From assembly GCA_022560025.1 (NCBI GenBank), contig JAFISE010000067.1, positions 62,001 to 126,000 on the forward strand: a stretch of DNA of 64,000 nt. Reading direction: 5' to 3'. The translations under genes and the position numbers were made by a program. Source of the stretch: Stagonosporopsis chrysanthemi. Taxonomy: Eukaryota > Ascomycota > Dothideomycetes > Pleosporales > Didymellaceae. The notes under the pieces are model-generated. The model saw only the letters and a program-made list of their open reading frames with translations, searched no databases and was not told the origin of the DNA. Shown here one piece after another: positions 55,888 to 64,000 of the stretch (position 1 is the stretch's first letter; each line of letters opens with the position of its first letter).

Positions 55888-56703
55888 AGCGACCTTGAAC
55901 ATTTGTGGAAATGAGATGTACTGTCCCGTGGACCAGCTCATGGAGCATGCCACATTCAAGGGACATCGTACACTTGTGCTAACAGAGGTATGCTCACAGC
56001 GACGCTTCGCACTCACATGCTCTCAGCCACACAGTCGCAGAGCTGGAACGAACCCCGGCTTTTGGACAAGATACCCCCGGATTTGAGCAAGTGCAGTGCA
56101 AAACACGCATTAGTGTTGACCCAGGGAACGACGTGTAACGACCTATGAACGACCGTATCAGTGTACAGGCGGGGGCGCACAGTAAATGCCTTTTTTGCTG
56201 TTTTTAGATCGGTTTCAATTTAGAAGGATTTTGTGTCCAGACTCGGTGTCTCCATCCTGCCCAATGCGTGCTTAACGTTCGGAAACCATTGCACCGTGCA
56301 TATGTTCCACGCTAAACTCTCACCAATGCCAAACGGCGACCAGCAATAATAGCAAGCTTTTGAAAGCATCCATTGGCGTGTGGAAGGCCTGCACCATCAG
56401 TAATTCAACAAATTGTGTTGCGGCTAGGAGTAGTACGTGTTGGTTGATTCATTCACACTCACGGCATAGAAGCATCTGAGCTTCAAAGTCCTCATTTGTG
56501 AACTCTTCGTCCAGCCTCGCAGGGATAAGCTGTATGTACTCTAAGCCGAACGCGCTGTGGCCACTTCCATGCTTTGGGCTGTGAGCGCATTTAGGCCGAG
56601 GGTTCGAACTTGAAGCAGTGATTCAGCTGCAGCGGCCTGTTCGACTAGCTTTGCAGGCTTTGCAAGGTCGAGCCCTTGTATCAGCAAGGAGAGGTGTACA
56701 GCT
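55888..56703. other. Intergenic
   Basis: No convincing gene; a short plus-strand frame directly after the SIS gene might be an unannotated exon. Otherwise nothing recognised. Confidence 0.4.
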
Positions 56704-57850
56704 TCAGGAGGCGATTTGCTCTGCAGGTGCGTCAGTTGACGAGGGTGGTTTTTTGCGTTTGGAGAGTGTGCTAGACTGTTGTGTGGCTTTCCTCCTCTTC
56801 TTGGTGGCAGCACATTCTTTCCCGCAATATTCAGAGAAAGCAGGGTCGTCCTCTGAGTTGTAGAGATCGCGGTAGGCCTAACGAGCAAGACAAAGACTGC
56901 AGAGAGGAAAAGAGAAGGTGAGGTCAATCGCGCAAAGTGAGTGTCACGGACTGAACAGGAAGGCGCAACACCTTCTTTTCGTGATGCGATACACGAACAC
57001 CCTGCGCCACCAGAAGCTCGCGTCTTGAAAGGCAGATTCGTCCGAGTCTTTCAAAAAGTCATCATTGATGTCCTTCTTGGCCCACAACCAACTCTGCCGC
57101 ATGGTGACAGCTTTCATACTCGCCTCAGCGCACCGTCGTTGCTTCCTCAATCATCAGCTAATATGTGACAGACTACGTGAAATCAAGCGCCTCTGCTGAC
57201 GACGAGCGGACTCTATTTTGAGGTGCAATCTGGTAGAGTGGAAGGATTAGCGAGCGACGCTGATCATTGTCGTTGAGCTCGCCTTCTGCCAGAGATGACT
57301 GGAGCAGTAAGCAGCGTTGGCTGTGGTCCCCAGATGATTCAATGCCTGATCCGAGAGTCGGGATGTGTGATAGTGGTACAACCGGCACCTCAGCACCTGA
57401 CGGCATGGATCTTGAGTCTTGTTTGCTTTGACTGACGCTCGATCAGCGACACGATCTCTGTCGTCGTAAAAATCCCTACAGACATATCAGTCCTTTTGCC
57501 CAGCACGCGTGCGCCGTTATAATACTCACTCCGAGTTATGCTATCCTCAAGCGAGCGATCGGCATCATGCATGAGACAGCCGACACTCCACGGATCAAGT
57601 GCAGAAGCAGCTCCATCGTTTAAGGTGGCTACGACATAAGCAAAGGACTTCTGACCTTACGCTCCTGGCGTTTGCGTTTGGCACTCCTTGCCAACCATCT
57701 CTCTCGAACAGACCAGTTCCCGTGAAGTTTTAGGCTTATAATGATGGCGAGATACTATACTCTCACTGCGTTCGCTTGATAACAAGATCGCGCATAGGAA
57801 CGGTTCATATTGTAGCGGCGTCTACGTTGACAGCGAATCTCGAATCTAAC
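56704..57850 (-). pseudogene. Unresolved multi-exon locus with zinc-finger-like end
   Basis: Several minus-strand pieces look coding but do not join cleanly. Around 57540-57650: AYVVATLNDGAASALDPWS. 57406-57173: a Ser-rich piece (SSGDHSQRCLLLQSS). 57150-56944: WLWAKKDINDDFLKDSDES. 56877-56704: AYRDLYNSEDDPAF, EYCGKECAATKKRRK and a basic tail ending in TGA. Upstream of the last piece, a strong CTCTCTGCAG acceptor is followed in frame by TCLAR-like residues and then TAG at 56880-56878, directly before AYRDLY. Either the TTAG itself is the acceptor or a Gln codon became TAG. The CxxC-like and CGKEC residues suggest a zinc-binding end. Function unknown; structure tentative. Confidence 0.28.
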
Positions 57851-58000
57851 CCCCGGTTAACAACAAGTCGTCTCAGATAGCATGTCCGTAGCTGTGATCA
57901 TTGTTCCTCATTAGGAAGGAGTAAACTCTCAAAGCCCGAGCTTATAAGATCCTGAAGATGCGTATCATATCGAGTCTTGGAAACCATCTCCCGACTGTGC

Positions 58001-59019
58001 CTAAAGTTTGGGCTCCTCATGCCCTGCCAAGACGAATAGCCACTGCACGCCACACATCTCCACACGCCCGTGATTAAAAGCACCGACTCCTTGCGCCCTT
58101 CCCATTATAGCATCCAGCCGGTCCTGTCCTTTTACGCCAACCGTGATCGAGACCAAGCCTTCTGCATGCCCGTCCCTACCAGGGACGAAGCCCATCCTAG
58201 CGTTTGTGAACGCCAACAGGTCCCTGCTTCTCACCACTCCAAATATCTCTTCCCACTGCCGTGCTGCTGCCTCATGTGCGTAGTCGCCAGGTTGCAATCG
58301 CAGTATGCAGCCCTCAAGCGTAAGGTGTGCGGATCGCCGCATCCCAGGGTAGTACGTCTTGTGATCAGAGCCACATGCGTGCCAGGGCGAGAACCGTGAC
58401 TTAAGTGGTGTGGGGTTGTTCGGGCTTGGGGCGTGACTGTCAAGCTCCGGCATCATGCCGCCTGAAATGGTTAGCAGACAGTGCGTCCAGAGCGGAACTT
58501 TTGTACCCTTGATGCATTTAGGATGGTACTGCACAAAAACCGTATCACCATGTTCTTCACTGGTGATGACTTTGGACAGCCCTCTCGACTCGATGTAATG
58601 CCGTCGCGCTTTCGCATCTTCCGTTTGCATGATGATCATGTAACCGCCATCGCCACGCTTGTCAAGCAAGCGACCTGCCGTTGTGCCGTCTTTGAAGGGC
58701 GAAACGACCTCTATGATGTCACCGCCGAGTGGAACTGCGACGAGGGTCAGCATGTGCGAGCTGGATGGGACAGAAGATGTACCCAAGAAGTTCTTCAAAC
58801 CCCACTGCGCAACAATAGGATCTTCGTATATGACTTCCGTACCGATAACGTGTGTCTGAGGCCGAGTATTAGTAATTGAGGTTATGGAACTTGAGCTCAT
58901 CATCTAACCAGCAACTGTCTTGCTCGGTCGAGGTCCTTAGCGACAAGGGCGATCTGACGTAGGCGTGTAGGCGCTGGGCCTAAATTTGAAGTCGACGCTC
59001 TACTTTCTGAAGCTGACAT
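58001..59019 (-). CDS. VOC/glyoxalase-like domain protein
   Basis: Exons 59019-58909 and 58855-58001; intron GTTAGA..CTCAG with a TACTAAT branch site, phase 0; 321 aa. The first exon supplies LRQIALVAKDLDRARQLL, the opening strand and helix of the vicinal-oxygen-chelate fold. The second continues THVIGTEVIYEDPIVAQWGLKNFL, then GGDIIEVVSPFKDGTTAGRLLDKRGDGGYMII. Without this splice the fold would start truncated at an internal ATG (58903). A second VOC-like half follows (LRLQPGDYAHEAAARQWEEIFG). Such proteins include glyoxalases, dioxygenases and isomerases; metal ligands are not certain here, so the reaction is unknown. Cytosolic. Confidence 0.85.
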
Positions 59020-60506
59020 GGCTTTAGGAGAAGCTTCAGATCACAGCTACAACTCCCTGCGCAAGTGAGCGCGGCGATGAGATACCAATTTAAGCCTCCA
59101 GACACTTGGGTCAATCGACCTCGGTCTCGCGCTCTTCCCCGCATCTCTTGTCACCGACCTTTGGGTACCTGGTGCCTGTCTACGTCAAAAGTGTAGTATT
59201 AGTGTGTAATCAAAGCGCGAATCAACGTCTTCATGCTTGGAACTCGCATGTTGTTTGATCGCTCGCACGTGAGAGAAGTCATGGTTTTGATGATGCAACA
59301 GCGCGACGTGGCCATATCCAATCATAGTAGACCGGATCCACTTTAAGTACCGCACGTGCCAACTACCCAGACGTCTTTAACAGCAGGCCTCATTGATAAA
59401 CACGACTATGAGCCTCATTTGCCTGAGTAAAGCTGCTACCTTGGACTCTTTATTTATGGTAATGCAAACGTTGTCTTTGCTACGATGCTAGCAATCTTAT
59501 GTGACACCTCCTCGCAAACCTCTGCTCACCTGACTCTACGGCTTCCACAAATCGCAGTGACAGCGGTTTCCATCAAGCGCTCCTCCTACAGCATTCGAAG
59601 TGAGAGAAAGCGCGCTACGATCGTTGACACAACCGTCATCGGACAGAGCAATCTCCAGGGCGGATGGAGCGAAGACCTTCTGGCTAGCACGATGGTCCTA
59701 TGGTTCGGGGTAGGCCTCACTATGGCTTGCAGGACATCAGTGATTCAGTTGCGCGTACACAGTAGATTGCTTCATATCTTGGGCAACTGTGTTACTGTCA
59801 TACTGTTCAGCTCGCACGCCGTTCTGGACCTCACATTCTTCCCTACAATTATCGGTCGCTGATGCATTGCAAACTCACTTGCAATGACACACAAATTGAG
59901 TCAGCTTTTCGGTTTACCCCAGGGCCACGCGAGCCAGTTACCACCTTGCGATATCAGATATGAGCGCCTTCCTGACACACCAAACTTGACAGCAAGTCGT
60001 TGTCTCAGCGAGACTCACAGTGACAACCTTTCCATGGCGTCTCGAAAGGCTCCCCACACAGTACTCCTCTTTATCCTGCTTCAATAGTACAGTGCAACTA
60101 CAGGTTCTGCGCTACATTCATTACATCCACTAAACAACTCGCCTTCACCACCATGTCTGCCTGGAGAACTTGCCAGATCTGTCGAATCGAGCAACAGCAC
60201 GTAGACTGTGACGTCGCAAAACTGCAGGATGATCAGGGTCTAGTCTTGGCTACGACCTGGTGTCTGCAAGATACGCCGTCACCTCGACTTGGTGCCTTGC
60301 GCCCCACACAGTCTTTTACCTGAAATTTTGGCCTTTCTACTCCCATTATTTACTTGTTCCCGCTTTCTCTAACTGCCACGCCTTCTCCGTTCCCGCATTT
60401 GTTGCTCTTCTGTCAGTATACCATCTTGTCGGCTTAAGTTGGTGGCCTTGTTAGCATTTGGGTCACTAACGTCCTGGAGGTGTACGAAGTACGCAGGATA
60501 CCAATC
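59020..60506. other. Intergenic
   Basis: No gene supported. A short plus-strand frame at 60153 (MSAWRTCQICR) has no continuation that I could join. The right end is the leader of the J-domain gene. Confidence 0.45.
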
Positions 60507-61405
60507 ATGTCCGACTTCACTGCAGAGTTCTTTCTCAGGCTTGCGTGTGAGACACCGCTACCGACCAGCCGCAGCACCCGCCGAAAGGTAAACGATGCCC
60601 CCAACGTAAAGCCCACACCCGCGCACAAGCGAGGCTCGAACAGCAGACTGGAAGCTCCCCAAATCCGACTCTCAATACCTCCAAGTCTAACAAGAAACGT
60701 CGTAAGGCCGAGTTCGACATCTTCGTCGATACCAACGCTGCGGATGCTACCCCTGCCCGATCACCAAAGAAGGCCAAACCAAACGGGCGCGTCCCGCTCG
60801 GTGTCAGAGTGGCTGCCAATGATGCGGCTCCTGTTCACCTCTCAGCTCAGTCCGCCCAGCCATTCCGATTCTCACCCTCGGATCCCTTGTGGGAAGATAC
60901 CGAGAACTACACCCATCGCTACTATATAACCCCACCTTCGACTCCAGGAAGCTACGCCTCTTCGCCTGGTCGCGGCCCTTCCATGCCCAGACACCCATTC
61001 CATGCCCCCGGAGATTCCATCCAGACCCCACCACCGTCACCGTTCGGGTCCCCGCGTCGCTCCACTCGCCGCTCGTCTCGCACCGTCCACTCCCGCACCG
61101 TCCAGTCTCGAACCTACCAGTCTCGCGACGGCCAGGCTACCGAAGCACACCCGTCCCTTGTGGCACCGCGAAACACAGTCTTGTATGACATCCTCCAGCT
61201 TCGTGACTGGAACGTCACTGAGACCGATATCAAGTCTGCGTACAAGAACATTGCCAAGGGCACCCACCCGGACAGGGTCCCGGAGGAGCTGAAGGCGGAC
61301 GCCAATCAGTTCATGCAGACCATCAATGCTGCTAAGGAGGTGCTGCTTGACGCTGCCCTCCGCAGGGTATACCACAAGGACGGCAAGCTACCTTGGACGA
61401 CCTAG
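60507..61405 (+). CDS. J-domain (DnaJ-like) protein
   Basis: Exons 60507-60587 and 60644-61405 (donor GTAAAC, acceptor GAACAG), phase 0; 280 aa. A J-domain lies at the very C-terminus (about 208-275): VLYDILQLRDWNVTETDIKSAYKNIAKGTHPD, with the HPD tripeptide at about 235-237 that activates Hsp70 ATPase. The 200 residues before it are disordered: a basic cluster (KKRRK) that may be nuclear-localising, Pro/Ser-rich stretches and an Arg/Ser-rich repeat-like segment (RRSTRRSSRTVHSRTVQSR). No zinc-finger or substrate-binding domain, so it is class C. The intron is inferred from the frame shift between the start and the J-domain frame; its branch site is weak. Confidence 0.8.
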
Positions 61406-61824
61406 AGCTGCCACTGTTGTACGGGTCGAAGGAGTATGGTAAGTCATACAGTATCTGCTCACTTTCAATTCCATAACATCAATAGATGGAAGCTCTTATG
61501 GAGCGCAAAAGTTTGCTTCGTCCCATTCACGCTCTAGACTTCATCGTTATTGAGGAAGCGAGCATCGCTTGAGCTTGCACCGCCACAGGATGGCTTACTT
61601 TCGAGTCACGTTGACTTGATATATTGATGGAGAAGTTGTTTTCTTTGCGCCAGATCAAGCGTTTCCGTTCGAGTCTTGTCGCTGGACAGGTGTGGAGTCT
61701 TCACAAAAGTTGCTTGTCTTGGATCTTGCACAGCACGATCTTCTCAGTTCACGATACACACGGCCTACAAAACACTTGCTTGTCGCAATTGTTGGGCTGA
61801 ATTGGTGATGAAATTGCTATCACT
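61406..61824. other. Convergent intergenic region
   Basis: Lies between the 3' ends of the J-domain gene and the MFS gene. No gene seen. Confidence 0.5.
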
Positions 61825-63249
61825 TCACACTCTTGCTTTCCAATTCCATCCCACCAGTGCAAAGCGTGTCGCTACCAGCAAAGAACCACCTATGAGAAAA
61901 GATGTCCCAGCCCAGATGTTAGCGTACGTATAGTTGCCGCCGTGATGCTGAATGAGTGCACCCGCCAGCGGTGGCCCCGTGAAGCTCGAAAATGAGACAA
62001 TCGTGAACGCCATGCCCATCCTGACACCTGTCTTCTTCAAGTCTGGCGTCCGACTCAACGAGCCTATGACTGCCGGCCAGAGAGCTTGAACGACTGCACT
62101 GGCGGATCCGTAGATGACAGCGAATGCGTACAAGCTTCCAACTGAGTGGACACCGATCCAACCGTACATCATTACGCCGGCGATAAACGCAAAGGGAATG
62201 AGTGTATTGAGACTACCAATCTTGTCCGCGTAGTAGGTTGGTAGAAGCCGGAACACGAAACCCATGCAAATTTGCACTAGCAGTATGTTGATGGATTGTT
62301 GGTAGCTCACACCAAGGACGTTGCGGCCGTAAGAGCCAACGTAAAAGAAGGCGAAGTACAAGCCCCAGAAGTTAAAGAACATGGCTGCACAATACAGAGT
62401 GTAAGGTGCCTCTTTGAAAGAGTTCCAGTCAACAATAGGTCCGGTCTTGCGCGGTGGCAGTCGTGTTCGGAACAGCGAAATGGTAATGATATTGAGGAAC
62501 AACATGATGAACCCGATAATCCTTATGGTCCAAGGAAAACCGAGTTTCGGTAGGCACTGCTGCACGACAATAGGGAAGACGACGCCGCCAGTGCACGACC
62601 CCAGCGCGGTGAACCCCAGTGCAAAGGCACGCCTCTTGACGAAATAGGTTGAGACTAGCGCCATAGAAGGGCAAAACTGCAACCCGTTGGCAAGACCAAG
62701 ACAAACCCCTTGCGACAAGAATAGCTGCCAAAGTTTCGTCGACTCGGCCATGGTGAACACACCAACAAGTTGGAAGACTGTGCCAGTAATATACACGGGT
62801 CGGAAGAGCCCTGCATCAGTCGCGCGTCCTGTGAAGGCACCTATGCCAAAGAGGAAGAAGACCTGTATCGAACCAATCCAGGAAATGGTCGAAGGCGCAA
62901 TGCCAAGCGTGTTCTCGTAGTACGTCTGGTACACACCGAACGACGTGAAGAAACCGAAAGTCGTGAAGATAGTCAGATGAGTACAGAGCACTTGGGTCCA
63001 AGCTGTCAATCCTCCATCTGGCGCTGGCCCTGGGTCGAACGAGGCTACAGATCTGCGGGAAAACACTCTTGCGAGAGCTGGGGCTGGCTGTGTCTTCTCT
63101 TGCTGTCGTAATTCGGAATTTTCGATCGCCCGCTCTATCTCCTCGTCTCGCGTGCTTGGCCACGCCCTGAGGCCTCTTTCGACTTCTTCGGCATCGCGAT
63201 ACCTTTCAATATCTCCAACATTGCGCTCCGCGGTGGTTATGGGTGTCAT
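61825..63249 (-). CDS. MFS monocarboxylate-type transporter
   Basis: Single exon, 474 aa. A hydrophilic, acidic N-terminus (1-80) is followed by PDGGLTAWTQVL, the family-typical PDGG-x-x-W entry to TM1. Then come about 12 TM segments with GVYQTYYENTLG after TM1, WIGSIQVFFLFGIGAFTGRATD and a central loop RTRLPPRKTG. This is the arrangement of fungal monocarboxylate-permease-like (MCT/Mch/Esbp6) proteins. True monocarboxylate transport has been hard to show for many fungal members, so substrate is open. Plasma or vacuolar membrane. Start ATG is the first in frame after an upstream stop. Confidence 0.9.
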   Translation of the reverse strand: MTPITTAERNVGDIERYRDAEEVERGLRAWPSTRDEEIERAIENSELRQQEKTQPAPALARVFSRRSVASFDPGPAPDGGLTAWTQVLCTHLTIFTTFGFFTSFGVYQTYYENTLGIAPSTISWIGSIQVFFLFGIGAFTGRATDAGLFRPVYITGTVFQLVGVFTMAESTKLWQLFLSQGVCLGLANGLQFCPSMALVSTYFVKRRAFALGFTALGSCTGGVVFPIVVQQCLPKLGFPWTIRIIGFIMLFLNIITISLFRTRLPPRKTGPIVDWNSFKEAPYTLYCAAMFFNFWGLYFAFFYVGSYGRNVLGVSYQQSINILLVQICMGFVFRLLPTYYADKIGSLNTLIPFAFIAGVMMYGWIGVHSVGSLYAFAVIYGSASAVVQALWPAVIGSLSRTPDLKKTGVRMGMAFTIVSFSSFTGPPLAGALIQHHGGNYTYANIWAGTSFLIGGSLLVATRFALVGWNWKARV

Positions 63250-64000
63250 TATCCGTAGGTGACGTCAACGTGCTCTACCGTCGTAATAGGTCGTAGCGCA
63301 TAGTAAGATTGCAAAGCGAAAGAATATGTTATGGCGATGAAGATGCGTGAGATGGACGTGACACACGTAAAGACTCATTATTCCCGAGCTCGCAATAGAG
63401 CTCAATGACAAACATTTTCTCGCGGTGGCAGGTGCAGCGCCCATCCCTTCCTACATGCGGATGGGTGAACCCCTAGCGGCAAGGAGCGACCAATTGTGTG
63501 GGGGAAAGTCGGCAACTCGGATGAGCTGCCGCCGCTAATTTATCCGACAAGCAAAAGCCGACATATCGACAGACTTTCTCATCAAAACACCATCTTGATT
63601 GATTGTTTTCCAACTCTTCAGATTCTCAGCACGATGAGAAGGCCATATTACCACTCTTTCCTAGCTCCAGAGCCTGTCAAGTGATTCCATTCAAGCGGAC
63701 AGCTACCCGATGCAATAGCCGACGTTCCGTTTGCGTGCACTCCTCGCCATACATCTGTTTTCTATGGAGCTAACTCGACTTCTGCTGTGCCAATAGAAGT
63801 AGCCGTCTTTGTCATTGCCCAGATGGCCAATACTGTACTCTCGAGATTGCATCCTGGTGTAAGAAATGTTGCCCATCTCTGCGAAGGAAGTCCATCTCGC
63901 AGCGATGCTTGACAGGTTGAACAGTAATGCATAAGGGCCTCAGCTTTCCAGTGTCCAGATAGTCTGTGATTGGAATCGCAAACCAGCAGCGTTCAATCAA
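63250..64000. other. Right end of window, unassigned
   Basis: Promoter region of the MFS gene, then sequence without a supported gene. A minus-strand frame open to the window edge (63812-64000) might be a terminal exon of a gene outside, but nothing in it is recognisable. Confidence 0.4.

Noticed and set aside
56600..56614. GGTTCGAAC resembling a tRNA B box
   Set aside because: No A box or cloverleaf can be folded around it.
1..64000. A secondary-metabolite cluster or CRISPR array
   Set aside because: No PKS, NRPS or terpene synthase core gene is present despite three MFS carriers; no regularly spaced repeat array exists, as expected for a fungus.

Overview
The window is nuclear DNA of a filamentous ascomycete, most likely a plant-associated Dothideomycete (Pleosporales-type). 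Genes carry short introns (about 45-75 nt) with GT..AG ends and CTNAC branch sites. A single dispersed 5S rRNA gene stands outside any rDNA array, and transposons carry C-to-T/G-to-A damage typical of repeat-induced point mutation (RIP). Secreted enzymes for plant wall or phenolic substrates are frequent. The species assignment is inference; no search was run.

Layout. 0-19 kb: 3' part of an amidase, the 5S rRNA gene, a type II membrane glycosyltransferase, an assembly gap with homopolymer tracts (4.7-4.9 kb), alkaline phosphatase, a ZIFL/YCR023c-like MFS carrier, methionine-R-sulfoxide reductase, a PL3 pectate lyase, a small MYND zinc-finger protein and a 14-TM-type MFS exporter. 20.06-23.99 kb: two RIP-mutated pogo/Fot1-like DNA transposons sit side by side and share one TA dinucleotide. 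24.4-27.5 kb: a small hypothetical gene and two tandem paralogues of an unrecognised coiled-coil plus LPRELRDM-type family, one broken by a RIP-like stop. 27.8-36.3 kb: GH28 polygalacturonase, a rhodopsin-like (PTH11-type) receptor, divergent from a tannase/feruloyl-esterase homologue whose nucleophile serine is alanine, and a six-TM protein. 36.9-47 kb: a natural SDR-NmrA fusion, two hypothetical genes, a secreted 5'-nucleotidase and an alpha/beta-hydrolase of dehalogenase type. 47.5-51.8 kb: a secreted L-amino-acid oxidase divergent from a RidA protein that also has a signal peptide. 53.9-63.3 kb: GNAT acetyltransferase, KpsF-like SIS-domain protein, a poorly resolved zinc-finger-like locus, VOC/glyoxalase-like protein, J-domain protein and a monocarboxylate-type MFS transporter.

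How the genes fit together. This is not one biosynthetic cluster. Themes are wall attack (PL3, GH28, esterase homologue), phosphate and nitrogen scavenging (alkaline phosphatase, 5'-nucleotidase, amidase, amino-acid oxidase) and transport. The oxidase/RidA pair is the clearest functional pairing: the oxidase makes reactive imino acids and RidA proteins hydrolyse them. Exon boundaries were derived by hand from splice signals, reading phase and family motifs, so they are predictions.
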